64,000 nt of DNA from an uncultured Eubacteriales bacterium (GCA_934486635.1 CAKSPZ010000001.1:248001-312000); one strand, 5' to 3'; positions 17,982-27,063 are shown, counted from the first letter of the stretch. Numbers and translations are program-made. The notes: generated by a model not told the origin, from the letters alone.

Positions 17982-17996
17982 TGATAATGATTTTCA
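17982..17996. promoter_or_regulatory. Fur-family operator (7-1-7 inverted repeat)
   Basis: TGATAATgATTTTCA matches the 7-1-7 Fur/Zur box consensus TGATAAT-N-ATTATCA with one mismatch. It lies about 12 bases ahead of the ribosome binding site of the fur-znuACB operon, so it should overlap its promoter and mediate autoregulation. dnaE starts 130 bases away in the other direction. Confidence 0.65.
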
Positions 17997-18125
17997 AGAA
18001 CAATAATAACAAAATTAAAAAAGAATGTCAACAAAAAGGCATAGGTGTTAATTATATGAAGTCTTTATTTTATTTTACTAAAAGTGTATAATATAAGTAT
18101 AATAATTTTAATGGAGATAAATATA

Positions 18126-21100
18126 ATGGGTAATAAATTTGTTCATTTGCATGTTCATAGCGAATACAGCTTACTTGATGGGGCATGTAAAATAGATGAT
18201 ATGATAAAACGAGCCAAAGATTTAGAACAACCAGCTATGGCAATAACAGACCATGGAGCAATGTATGGTGTGATAGATTTTTATAAAAAGGCTAAAAAGG
18301 AAGGGATAAAACCAATTATAGGTTGTGAAGTTTATGTTGCAAAGAGAACTAGATTTGACAAAATTAGAGAGTATGATTCAGAGATTTATCATTTAGTTTT
18401 GCTTTGCAAAAACAATGTAGGCTATCAAAATCTTATAAAAATGGTGTCTCAATCATTTACAGAAGGCTTTTATAATAAGCCAAGAATAGATGAAGATTTA
18501 TTAAAACAACATAGTGAGGGGTTAATAGCATTATCGGCATGTTTAGCTGGTGCGATTCCTAGGGCCCTTAGCAGAAATGATTATGAATCCGCTAAAAAGA
18601 TAGCTCTAAATTATGAAGCTATATTTGGAAAAGAAAATTTTTATATAGAATTACAAAATCATGGGATAGCAGAGGAGATAAGAATCTTGCCAATGCTATC
18701 AAGGCTATCAAAAGAAACAGGAATACCTATGGTTGCAACAAATGACTGTCATTATATCACACAAGCAGACAGTCGTATGCATGAAGTGTTGTTATGTATA
18801 CAGACTAACCATACAATAAATGATGAAGATAAGATGGAATTTGGAACGGATCAAGTTTATATAAAATCAGAAGATGAGATGAAAGAACTTTTTTCTGGTT
18901 ATGAAGGTGCCATTGAAAATACATATAAAATAGCACAAATGTGTAATGTCGAATTTGAATTTGGAAAAACTAAACTACCTCATTTTGAAGTTCCAGACAA
19001 TAGGGACCATTTTGAATATTTTAAGGAACAATGTTATAATGGATTATATAAAAATTATGGAGAACAACCGGCTCAAGCTCTTATTGATAGATTAGAATAT
19101 GAACTTTCAACTATTAATAAAATGGGATATGTTGATTATTATCTTATTGTTCATGACTTTGTAAGATATGCAAAAAGTGTAGGAATTTCTGTTGGACCGG
19201 GAAGAGGTTCAGGTGCAGGAAGTTTAGCAGCATATTGTATTGGAATAACAGGGATAGACCCAATTAAATATAATTTACTGTTTGAAAGATTTTTAAATCC
19301 GGAACGAGTAAGTATGCCGGATTTTGATATAGATTTTTGTTATGTTAGGCGTCAGGAAGTTATAGACTATGTTGTAAAAAAATATGGGTATGACCATGTA
19401 GCACAAATTATAACGTTTGGTACTATGGCGGCAAGAGGTGCAATACGCGATGTAGGACGAGCTTTAGCAATCTCATATGCGCAAGTTGACGCAGTAGCAA
19501 AGCTAATACCAATGGAATTGGGAATGACCATAGACAAAGCTCTTAAAAGTTCTACAGAATTAAGAAAAATATACGAAGAAAATCAAGATATAAAAGATTT
19601 AATAGAAATGGCAAAGAAGCTTGAAGGGATGCCACGCCATGCATCAACTCATGCAGCTGGAGTAGTTATCACTGAACAACCGGTAAGTTATTATGTACCG
19701 CTTGCTAAAAATGATGAAGCAGTAGTTACACAGTATACAATGACAACGCTTGAAGAGCTAGGTCTTTTAAAAATGGATTTTCTTGGTCTTAGAACGTTAA
19801 CAGTTATAAATGATACAGAAAAACTGATAAAAGAAAAAGATAAAAATTTTAACATAAATAATATAAATTTACGAGATAAAGAAGTTTTTAATATGATGTC
19901 AAAAGGAGATACGCAAGGAGTATTTCAATTTGAATCTACAGGAATGAAAAATGTTTTAACTCAATTAAAGCCAGACAGTATAGAAGATTTAATAGCGGTT
20001 ATTTCACTTTATAGACCGGGACCGATGAGTTCTATACCTCAGTATATAGAAAATAGGCATAATCCGGATAAAATAAAATATAAACATCCACTGTTATCTG
20101 ATATTTTAGATGTAACCTATGGCTGCATTATATACCAAGAACAAGTTATGCAAATTTTTAGAAAATTAGCAGGGTTTTCACTGGGAAGAGCAGACATTGT
20201 AAGACGAGCCATGTCTAAAAAGAAAAAAGATGTAATGGAGAGAGAACACCAAATATTTATACATGGGCTTGTAAATGAAAAAGGTGAAGTAGAAGTAGAT
20301 GGTTGTATAAGAAGAGGAATAAGTGAGCAAATAGCTTCAGATATATATTCTGAAATGGAAAGTTTTGCTTCATATGCATTTAATAAATCTCATGCAGCTG
20401 CATATGCATTTATATCGTATCAGACTGCATATTTAAAATGTAAATATCCATGTGAATATATGGCAGCATTACTTACAAGTGTATTGGATAATACCAATAA
20501 AGTGGTTTCATATATAGAAGAATGTAAGAATTTAAAAATAAAAATTTTACCTCCGGATATAAATGAAAGTGTGGAGCGGTTTACTGTATCTGGAAAAAAT
20601 ATAAGATTTGGACTTTTAGCGATAAAAAATTTAGGTAAAGCACCGATTGAAAATATTATAGAAGAACGAAAAAATGGGGACTTTAAATCTCTTTATGATT
20701 TTTGCCAAAGAATGTATGGAAAAGATATGCAAAAAAGAACAATAGAGAACTTAATACGCAGTGGTGCATTCGATAATATGGGTTCAAATCGTAGGCAAAT
20801 GTTAACAGTTTTGGATAACATAATGGAATCTTTAAGTATAGAAAAAAAGAAAAATATAGATGGCCAATTAGGATTTTTTGATACAATGGAGAAAAAGGAT
20901 AATGTAAATCCTATATCTATGCCAAATTTAACAGAGTTTCCGTTAGATAAAATATTAAAAATGGAAAAAGACGTAACGGGACTTTATTTATCCGGACATC
21001 CAATGAGTGAATTTTCTGAACTTATAAAATTACAAAATTATGCTAAAATTGGAGACATTTTATCAATTTCAAAAGAGGAAGATAATTTATATAAAGATGG

Positions 21101-21635
21101 TGATAGGATAAAAATTTTGGCAATAATTTCAGAAGTTAAATTAAAGACCTCGAAAAATAACAAAACATTTGCATTTGTTAATATAGAAGACATGTATGGA
21201 ACAATGGAAATGATGGTTTTTGGTTCAACCTTTGAAAAAATTTCTTTCCTTTTAATGCCGGGAAATATAGTTGAAATACAGGCTAGAATTAGTGTAAGAG
21301 AAGATGAAGAAGCTAGGCTTATTTGCGATGATATATTACCGTTAGATAAGGTAAACAAAGTACCAATTCAAAATAATGAAATTGAAAAAAATACAAAAAA
21401 AGCGACTAAAAATCCTGGACTTTACATAAAAGTAAAAAGTAAAGAAACTTTTGAATATGATCGGGCAATATTACTGTTGAGTATATTTGAAGGGAATACA
21501 CCGGTATACATTTTCCTGGAAGATGAAAAAAAATTAGTTATAGCTCCTAGAAAATTGTGGGTATCGCTTAATGATGTATTAATAAAAGAATTAAAAAATA
21601 AAATTGGGGATAAAAATATAGTTATAAAGCAATAA
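18126..21635 (+). CDS. dnaE: DNA polymerase III alpha subunit, DnaE type
   Basis: 1169 residues from ATG 18126, 9 bases after GGAG; a longer upstream frame lacks a ribosome binding site. Domains in order: PHP (FVHLHVHSEYSLLDGACKID at the N-terminus, ATNDCHYI), palm with SVGPGRGSGAGSLAAYCIG and the catalytic aspartates in MPDFDIDFCYVRRQ, fingers, a helix-hairpin-helix region, and an OB fold near 985-1060 (TFAFVNIEDMYGTMEMMVFG). Firmicutes usually also carry PolC, which is not in the window. A TATAAT at 18087-18092 is a plausible promoter element. Confidence 0.97.
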   Translation: MGNKFVHLHVHSEYSLLDGACKIDDMIKRAKDLEQPAMAITDHGAMYGVIDFYKKAKKEGIKPIIGCEVYVAKRTRFDKIREYDSEIYHLVLLCKNNVGYQNLIKMVSQSFTEGFYNKPRIDEDLLKQHSEGLIALSACLAGAIPRALSRNDYESAKKIALNYEAIFGKENFYIELQNHGIAEEIRILPMLSRLSKETGIPMVATNDCHYITQADSRMHEVLLCIQTNHTINDEDKMEFGTDQVYIKSEDEMKELFSGYEGAIENTYKIAQMCNVEFEFGKTKLPHFEVPDNRDHFEYFKEQCYNGLYKNYGEQPAQALIDRLEYELSTINKMGYVDYYLIVHDFVRYAKSVGISVGPGRGSGAGSLAAYCIGITGIDPIKYNLLFERFLNPERVSMPDFDIDFCYVRRQEVIDYVVKKYGYDHVAQIITFGTMAARGAIRDVGRALAISYAQVDAVAKLIPMELGMTIDKALKSSTELRKIYEENQDIKDLIEMAKKLEGMPRHASTHAAGVVITEQPVSYYVPLAKNDEAVVTQYTMTTLEELGLLKMDFLGLRTLTVINDTEKLIKEKDKNFNINNINLRDKEVFNMMSKGDTQGVFQFESTGMKNVLTQLKPDSIEDLIAVISLYRPGPMSSIPQYIENRHNPDKIKYKHPLLSDILDVTYGCIIYQEQVMQIFRKLAGFSLGRADIVRRAMSKKKKDVMEREHQIFIHGLVNEKGEVEVDGCIRRGISEQIASDIYSEMESFASYAFNKSHAAAYAFISYQTAYLKCKYPCEYMAALLTSVLDNTNKVVSYIEECKNLKIKILPPDINESVERFTVSGKNIRFGLLAIKNLGKAPIENIIEERKNGDFKSLYDFCQRMYGKDMQKRTIENLIRSGAFDNMGSNRRQMLTVLDNIMESLSIEKKKNIDGQLGFFDTMEKKDNVNPISMPNLTEFPLDKILKMEKDVTGLYLSGHPMSEFSELIKLQNYAKIGDILSISKEEDNLYKDGDRIKILAIISEVKLKTSKNNKTFAFVNIEDMYGTMEMMVFGSTFEKISFLLMPGNIVEIQARISVREDEEARLICDDILPLDKVNKVPIQNNEIEKNTKKATKNPGLYIKVKSKETFEYDRAILLLSIFEGNTPVYIFLEDEKKLVIAPRKLWVSLNDVLIKELKNKIGDKNIVIKQ

Positions 21636-21713
21636 AGAAGTATTTTTTAGTAGTATTTATAAGTAAGAATAATACATTATAATAAAGGTAAAATGGTATA
21701 TGGAGGGACTTTT

Positions 21714-22685
21714 ATGAATGAAAAGAAAAAAATAGGTGTCCTGACAAGTGGAGGTGATGCACCTGGAATGAATGCGGCTATTAGAGCTGTAGTTCGTGCG
21801 GGAATAGATAGTGGAATGAGAATGCTTGGAATAAGAAGAGGTTATAGTGGGTTGCTGACTTCAGATGTACTATACATGAGCTTAAGAACAGTGTCAGATA
21901 TAATAAATTTTGGTGGTACTATTTTGTACACGGCAAGAAGCCCAGAATTTATGACTAAAGAGGGGCTTTTAATTGCACGAGATAATTGCAAAAGGTTAGG
22001 ACTTGATGGCCTAGTAGTTATTGGTGGGGATGGTTCTTTAAGAGGTGCTAAAGCACTTAGCGACGCGGGAATACCATGCATTGGAATACCGGGTACAATA
22101 GATAATGATGTAAGTTGTAGTGAATATACGATAGGATTTGACACAGCTATGAATACCGCAATACAGATGGTGGATAAAATACGTGATACAGCAGAATCAC
22201 ATGAAAGATGCAGTGTTGTGGAAGTAATGGGGAGATGTTGTGGAGATATAGCATTACAAACAGGAATAGCAGTAGGAGCTACGGCAATATTAGTTCCCGA
22301 AATACCCTATGATTTTAAAAAAGATATAATAGAAAGAATGAGAATAACACAAAAAACAGGAAAAAAACATTTTATAGTTATTGTTTCTGAAGGAATAGGT
22401 TCAATTGATGAAATATCTAGAAAAATATATGAAGAAACTAATATAGAAGTAAGGACTACAGTTCTTGGCCATGTTCAAAGAGGAGGAGCACCGACCTTGA
22501 GAGATAGATTAATTGCAAGTCAAATGGGTGCTAAGGCCATAGACTTATTATATAAAGGGGAGGAATCAAGGGTAATAGCAATGCAATCTGGAAGAATAGT
22601 TGATTATGACATTGCTCAAGGATTAAGCATGAGGAAAGCTTTTGATAAAGATTTATACAGAACTGCATTAAGGATTTCGATATAA
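21714..22685 (+). CDS. pfkA: ATP-dependent 6-phosphofructokinase
   Basis: 323 residues from ATG 21714, preceded by TGGAGGGA. It converts fructose-6-phosphate to the 1,6-bisphosphate in glycolysis. The signature motifs are GVLTSGGDAPGMNAAIRAVV, GGDGSLRGA, GIPGTIDNDV (catalytic aspartate), VEVMGRCCGDIAL and LGHVQRGGAPTLRDR. The glycine at GGDGS indicates the ATP-dependent class. It follows dnaE by 78 bases; in Firmicutes dnaE-pfkA linkage is common. The opposing enzyme fbp is also in this window. Confidence 0.97.
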   Translation: MNEKKKIGVLTSGGDAPGMNAAIRAVVRAGIDSGMRMLGIRRGYSGLLTSDVLYMSLRTVSDIINFGGTILYTARSPEFMTKEGLLIARDNCKRLGLDGLVVIGGDGSLRGAKALSDAGIPCIGIPGTIDNDVSCSEYTIGFDTAMNTAIQMVDKIRDTAESHERCSVVEVMGRCCGDIALQTGIAVGATAILVPEIPYDFKKDIIERMRITQKTGKKHFIVIVSEGIGSIDEISRKIYEETNIEVRTTVLGHVQRGGAPTLRDRLIASQMGAKAIDLLYKGEESRVIAMQSGRIVDYDIAQGLSMRKAFDKDLYRTALRISI

Positions 22686-22730
22686 AAAATGTCGTTATGC
22701 GTACAAAAGTGACAAATATTGTTTATCTTA

Positions 22731-22759
22731 TTGACATTTATTATTAAATATGATAGAAT
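22731..22759 (+). promoter_or_regulatory. sigma-A type promoter for the lipoprotein gene
   Basis: TTGACA at 22731-22736, a 17-base spacer, then TAGAAT at 22754-22759, about 37 bases before the next start codon. Confidence 0.7.
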
Positions 22760-22795
22760 CTACCTAACGATAATTAAGGAAAGAGGTTTTATTTT

Positions 22796-23332
22796 ATGAA
22801 AAAATTACTTGTTTTGTTAATGATCTTATCTATGTCGTTATTTTTTGTAGCATGTGGGGAAGAAAAAAGCAATGCATCTATTTCTGGAGATTATCAATCA
22901 GATAGTAGATATGAAGACAACACTCAAGAACCAAAACCTGAAACAACACAAGAGGGAAATGGAACTATAGGAGACTATGATGTTTCTATACTAGGTTCAC
23001 AATTTACAACATCTAAACAAGGTAAAAAAGCAATTTTAGTAGCTTATTCATTTACAAATAACTCAGATAAAGTTGCTAAGTTTGCAGATGTTTTATCAGC
23101 AGAGGCATATCAAGACAATGCAGCTTGTGCCCAGGCAGGAATGGTGAACCAAGACTATGATATAGAAACGATGTTAGCTGAGGTAAATCCTGGTGAGACA
23201 AAAGAAGTGTATGAAGCATATTTATTAAAGAATAATTCTGACGTAACTGTAAGAGTTTCAAAAGCAGGTCAGACAACACAAGAAGAACAAAAAGATACAA
23301 GTATGGTGACAAGGGTATTTAAAGTTGAATAG
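22796..23332 (+). CDS. lipoprotein with DUF5067-like domain
   Basis: 178 residues. A lipoprotein signal ends at LFFVAC (cysteine at about 20). After a Ser/Asp/Glu-rich linker comes a beta-sandwich domain (about 60-178), starting GDYDVSILGSQFTTSKQGK with KAILVAYSFTNNSDKVAKF, as in DUF5067/DUF4352-type extracellular domains common in Clostridia. Function unknown. It is a single-gene unit with its own promoter and terminator. Confidence 0.8.
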   Translation: MKKLLVLLMILSMSLFFVACGEEKSNASISGDYQSDSRYEDNTQEPKPETTQEGNGTIGDYDVSILGSQFTTSKQGKKAILVAYSFTNNSDKVAKFADVLSAEAYQDNAACAQAGMVNQDYDIETMLAEVNPGETKEVYEAYLLKNNSDVTVRVSKAGQTTQEEQKDTSMVTRVFKVE

Positions 23333-23356
23333 GTAAGGCTATATCTTGTATAGATT

Positions 23357-23387
23357 TAATAAGGTTGCACTCTATGCAACCTTATTA
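23357..23387 (+). terminator. terminator after the lipoprotein gene
   Basis: 13-bp perfect stem (TAATAAGGTTGCA and its complement) with loop CTCTA, followed by a T-rich tract. Confidence 0.85.
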
Positions 23388-23418
23388 TTTTTTTATAAAG
23401 TAAAAATATATATTTTAT

Positions 23419-23476
23419 AAAAAATGTGGGAGGCGCAGATTCACTATATCGCGAAGTTGCACCTCCCACATTTTTT
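23419..23476 (-). terminator. terminator of the TauE/SafE pair, with shared apical loop motif
   Basis: A long stem (23419-23437 with 23458-23476) that is completely paired, with one G-U, only when read on the minus strand. It follows the stop of the half-size permease. The inner part has a short TTC/GAA stem capped by ACTATATCGC (plus-strand reading, 23442-23451), matching the loops at 28662 and 55386. Confidence 0.8.
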
Positions 23477-23831
23477 ACTTTTTATTTTTTAATTGCATAA
23501 ATCCCATTATAAAAAGTAGAATGGCAAACAGTTTAGACAAAACTTTTCCATCAATAAAACAAGCAAGATATGCCCCAATTGAAGCGCCAACCAATCCTAA
23601 TAAAGAGAAAATAAGAGCTAATTTTAAATTAATCAAATTTTTTTTAAGATAAATAATTATGGCTACTATAGCAGAAGGAATAAAAAATAAAAGATTAATG
23701 CCTTGTGCTAAAACTTGTGAAGTATCGGTGAAAAGATTAAGATATATTATTAAAACTCCGCCACCGCCTAATCCCATTGCTCCAATGATAGCTGACAAGG
23801 TGCCTGCTACAGCAGCTAATAACCAATTCAT
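23475..23831 (-). CDS. half-size TauE/SafE (TSUP) permease, second half
   Basis: 118 residues with about four membrane segments. The opening NWLLAAVAGTLSAIIGAMGL then GGGG is the glycine-rich motif of the TSUP family, which exports or imports small anions such as sulfite or sulfonates. Usual TSUP permeases are about 250 residues with two such repeats in one chain; here each repeat is a separate gene. It overlaps the upstream half by 4 bases (ATGA), so the halves are likely made together and assemble as a heterodimer. Confidence 0.8.
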   Translation of the reverse strand: MNWLLAAVAGTLSAIIGAMGLGGGGVLIIYLNLFTDTSQVLAQGINLLFFIPSAIVAIIIYLKKNLINLKLALIFSLLGLVGASIGAYLACFIDGKVLSKLFAILLFIMGFMQLKNKK

Positions 23832-24178
23832 TTAAGAAGCAGCTGAACAGCTGCCCATAACATAAATATCCCAAAAAGTTTTCTTAAAAAATTTTGATTA
23901 ATTTTAGATAAAATAAATGAACCAATAATAGAACCTATTACGCTGAAAGGAAGATAAGGTATGGCATCATTTAGTGTAACTTGTCCTTTAATGAGATAAA
24001 TTATAGCACTTAAAATACATATAGGAAGTATAATACATACGGATGTAGCATGTATAGAGCGTTGATCAAGGTCATATTTTTCTAATATAGGAACTATTAA
24101 AAGGCCACCTCCAGCTCCTAAAAGTCCATTTAGTATACCAGCAAATAGTCCCAAAATAGGGTATAATTTTTTTTTCAA
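23828..24178 (-). CDS. half-size TauE/SafE (TSUP) permease, first half
   Basis: 116 residues with about four membrane segments and the TSUP glycine motif GLFAGILNGLLGAGGGLLIV at the N-terminus. It is homologous in layout to the following gene, with which it overlaps by 4 bases. Substrate unknown. The first gene of a two-gene operon that ends at the hairpin 23419-23476. Confidence 0.8.
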   Translation of the reverse strand: MKKKLYPILGLFAGILNGLLGAGGGLLIVPILEKYDLDQRSIHATSVCIILPICILSAIIYLIKGQVTLNDAIPYLPFSVIGSIIGSFILSKINQNFLRKLFGIFMLWAAVQLLLK

Positions 24179-24262
24179 AAAAACACTTCCATTAAAAGTA
24201 ATATTATAAATAAAAAAATAATAAAATAAATAGATAATTATTTAAAAAGGTGATAATAATAC

Positions 24263-24805
24263 ATGAACATTAATAAAAAACAAATACTGATATCGATTCC
24301 TGTACTATTTATTTTTGGAACAATGTTGCATTTTTTATTTAATATAAGTGGAAACATAAAGATAATTGGGTTAATAGCACCTGTAAATGAAAGTGTATGG
24401 GAACATTTAAAGTTAGCATTTTTTCCGATACTTGTTTGGTGGATATTTAAAATATCTCAAGAAGGTTTAAATAATAAATATAAAAAGCTTATTGCATTGG
24501 CAGTATCGTCAATATTATCCATTTGTACTATAATAAGTTTTTTTTATACATATACAGGTGCTTTTGGAATAAAATCTTTAGTTTTAGATATTTTTTCTTT
24601 ATTCTTAGGAATATTAATAGGTCAAATAATAGCTTATTACACATTTATATATTTAGATGTAAAGAAAAGTTACGTATGCATTAGTGTAATTGCGATTATG
24701 ACAATTTTAATATTGTTTTTTATATTTACGTTTTATCCACCTAACATACCATTATTTAAAGATCCAAAAACAGGATTTTACGGGATATTTTCAACTATAC
24801 TGTAA
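24263..24805 (+). CDS. DUF6512-like membrane protein
   Basis: 180 residues with about five membrane segments. The stretch IGLIAPVNESVWEHLKLAFF near residue 38 is the signature I associate with the DUF6512 family. Function unknown. The 3' end overlaps the end of the convergent gene by 11 bases. Confidence 0.7.
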   Translation: MNINKKQILISIPVLFIFGTMLHFLFNISGNIKIIGLIAPVNESVWEHLKLAFFPILVWWIFKISQEGLNNKYKKLIALAVSSILSICTIISFFYTYTGAFGIKSLVLDIFSLFLGILIGQIIAYYTFIYLDVKKSYVCISVIAIMTILILFFIFTFYPPNIPLFKDPKTGFYGIFSTIL

Positions 24806-25256
24806 CAGGTTCTAAGGATGTGCCTAAAAGCTCTTTACAATCTTCTATATTATGTTGTTCTGTTGCTAAAAGTTTATTTGCAAGTGTATATATTTCTTTA
24901 TATAACATACCGGTATATTGTTTTATACGCCTAGTTATCTGTATAACCCCCATTGTACTTCCTTTAATAAGCATTTCAGCTATATGGTCACTGCTTTTAT
25001 CACTAATTGTTTTTAAATCTATCATCATATAAGTCTCAAATTTTTGTAGAGGAGATGTACCTTTAGCCTCGTATCCAAATTTATTTAAAGCAGTTTCAGC
25101 TACATCAAAAATAATTTTATATTCTTTAAATTGACGCTCTAATAAATTCCTAAGTTTTGAATCATCTTTTATAATGTCTAAAAGATGATTAATAGAATTT
25201 TGTCCCATTTGTGCATTTTTATAAATATAATTTAACATTTCAATATTTGCATTCAT
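24795..25256 (-). CDS. uncharacterised helical protein, possibly ferritin-like
   Basis: 153 residues, all-helical by appearance, with no signal peptide. Recognisable pattern: MLNYIYKNAQMGQNSINHLL at the N-terminus and HIAEMLIKGSTMGVIQITRR at about 91-110. Proteins of this kind are common in Clostridia and resemble four-helix ferritin-like bundles, but metal ligands are not obvious. GGGGGAT upstream gives a good start. Function not known. Confidence 0.65.
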   Translation of the reverse strand: MNANIEMLNYIYKNAQMGQNSINHLLDIIKDDSKLRNLLERQFKEYKIIFDVAETALNKFGYEAKGTSPLQKFETYMMIDLKTISDKSSDHIAEMLIKGSTMGVIQITRRIKQYTGMLYKEIYTLANKLLATEQHNIEDCKELLGTSLEPVTV

Positions 25257-25334
25257 TTTATATCCCCCTTTTTGCTTATAGTATAAACAAAGTTTTTATA
25301 AATATTATAATAAACAAGGTTTTTACAGATAAAA

Positions 25335-25372
25335 AGCATTTGACAGTTTATAAGAAATAACTATCAAATGCT
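25335..25372 (-). terminator. terminator after the cohesin-like gene
   Basis: 14-bp stem (25335-25348 with 25359-25372, one G-U on the minus-strand RNA) followed by a TTTTT run in the minus direction. Confidence 0.75.
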
Positions 25373-25386
25373 AAACTAATTTTTAT

Positions 25387-26412
25387 TTAGGAGCGGTTAA
25401 CTTTTTTGTTTTTTAAAATGAAAATGCAAAGAATAACACAGAAGGTAGAGACAATAATGAAAATAACAGGATTAAAGCTATTTTCTTTTACAATAAGAGG
25501 AGTAGCTTGATTAGCAGAGGAATCAATGGATTGAGAAAAATTGGATGTATCAGTGGAGCTTAAAGTTTCGTCTGTATCCAATTTTTCGTCATCATTAGTG
25601 TTAATTAATTTCTTTATTTTGGATTCTTCTTTTGTACATCTATTAACCGTAACTTTATATATTTTTCTGGATTTTTTGTCAGCTGATATAACTGTAATAG
25701 TAATATCAGTTGACGTACCTGGAGTTTTTAGTGTTTTTCTGTTAACTTTTACTGTAGAGTCTTGGTCAACTGGTTCAGCGTTAAATTCTATGGTACTTTT
25801 AGAGTAAGGAACATCTAGAGAATAATTAACAATATCAGATGAAAAAGCTGGGGATAAATTGTAGCCATCAGTATTAAGGCGAAGCAAGTCACAATTTCCA
25901 GTGCCAGATTGAGAAATCGTAATATCAATAGGATTAATGTCAGAGGAAGAAATTTCTTGTGCGTTGTAGTTACACAATCCATCGATAGAAGCAGAAATTG
26001 TTGTGTTACTGATTTTAGCAGAAGATAGTACTTTAAAGTTTAATTCTACTAAAGTTTGACTTGAATTAGCTGCAATGTCAGTGCCATTCTCAGAAGTAAC
26101 ATATAATAAAGTGAGCTCATTATCTTGTAAGTTACTTTTAAAATCATCCATATTTATATCAGAATAAAAATCTTTGTAATAAACCTTAGTGTTATCAAAA
26201 TTAAATTTTAATCTAAAAGATGAAATATTTATTTTATTATTTGAATTTACATTTAAGTAAATGTTGAATTCTTCGCCGACAACAGGAGTAACATTATCAC
26301 AAGAAATAGATAAATCAACATTGTCAATGGCAAAAGAAGCTTTTAGTGGAAGTGTAAATGACAATAAACTAAAGCATAAAATAAATTTAATAACATTAGA
26401 CAATTTTATCAC
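25387..26412 (-). CDS. membrane-anchored cohesin-like domain protein
   Basis: 341 residues. Order: signal peptide (1-28); cohesin-like beta-sandwich (about 31-165), with VDLSISCDNVTPVVGEEFNI, then FRLKFNFDNTKVYY and TLVELNFKVLSS, the typical cohesin strands; a cadherin-like Ig domain (about 172-258) with LSPAFSSDIVNYSLDVPY and TVKVN; a Ser/Thr/Asp-rich linker; a C-terminal membrane helix (about 313-333) and basic tail. This suggests a cell-surface anchor that binds a partner, possibly a dockerin. A dockerin-bearing protein is encoded at 53708-55273. Cohesin assignment is by pattern and not proven. Confidence 0.7.
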   Translation of the reverse strand: MIKLSNVIKFILCFSLLSFTLPLKASFAIDNVDLSISCDNVTPVVGEEFNIYLNVNSNNKINISSFRLKFNFDNTKVYYKDFYSDINMDDFKSNLQDNELTLLYVTSENGTDIAANSSQTLVELNFKVLSSAKISNTTISASIDGLCNYNAQEISSSDINPIDITISQSGTGNCDLLRLNTDGYNLSPAFSSDIVNYSLDVPYSKSTIEFNAEPVDQDSTVKVNRKTLKTPGTSTDITITVISADKKSRKIYKVTVNRCTKEESKIKKLINTNDDEKLDTDETLSSTDTSNFSQSIDSSANQATPLIVKENSFNPVIFIIVSTFCVILCIFILKNKKVNRS

Positions 26413-26497
26413 CTTTTTTAGTTTATATATATTTAAAATTATATCATATTTTTTTTAATAATCCAATATTAATGTAAAAATAAGTATAATAAATCTA

Positions 26498-26526
26498 TTG
26501 AATGTAAAATTTTGTTTTGTTATACT
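26498..26526 (+). promoter_or_regulatory. sigma-A type promoter
   Basis: TTGAAT (26498-26503), 17-base spacer, TATACT (26521-26526), 49 bases upstream of the zinc-ribbon membrane gene. Confidence 0.6.
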
Positions 26527-26574
26527 ATAGTCAAAAGGAAATCTTAATAATTTTATTAATAGGAGGAATGTATT

Positions 26575-27045
26575 ATGCTAACATGTAAAAATTGTGGAAA
26601 AGAAATTTTAAACACAGAAGAAAAATGTCCTCATTGTGGTAAAATTGTAAAAGAGGAAATTACATTAAAAAATGATTCTATTAATGAAGACGACGTTAAA
26701 AAAAATAAGTTTATAGCATTGTTATCGTATTTATCGATACTAATATTAATTCCACTCTTTGTTGCGCCGAATTCTAAATTTGTAAGATTTCATGTTATAC
26801 AAGGCATAAATCTTATGATTTTAGATGTAGTATATGTGATTGTAAGTTGTTTACTGAGCCTTACTATATCACCAAATTATGTTTTCGGTGTATCTACTAC
26901 TCCGATACCAATATTTATTTTAATATTTAATTCAATCTTAGGAATATTTATAACGGTTTTGTCTATAATAGGTATAATAAATGCTATTACAGGTAAAACA
27001 AAAGAATTGCCTATAATAGGGAAAATTAAGTGGATTAAATATTAA
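26575..27045 (+). CDS. zinc-ribbon DUF4870-like membrane protein
   Basis: 156 residues. A zinc ribbon at the N-terminus (CKNCGK...CPHCGK, residues 4-24) is joined to a domain with about three membrane segments, including SKFVRFHVIQGINLMILDVV, the usual DUF4870/Tic20-like pattern. It ends near GKTKELPIIGKIKWIKY, which matches the family's C-terminus. AGGAGG precedes the ATG. Function unknown. It is monocistronic, between its own promoter and a terminator. Confidence 0.78.
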   Translation: MLTCKNCGKEILNTEEKCPHCGKIVKEEITLKNDSINEDDVKKNKFIALLSYLSILILIPLFVAPNSKFVRFHVIQGINLMILDVVYVIVSCLLSLTISPNYVFGVSTTPIPIFILIFNSILGIFITVLSIIGIINAITGKTKELPIIGKIKWIKY

Positions 27046-27063
27046 TAAAATCCATATTTATTT

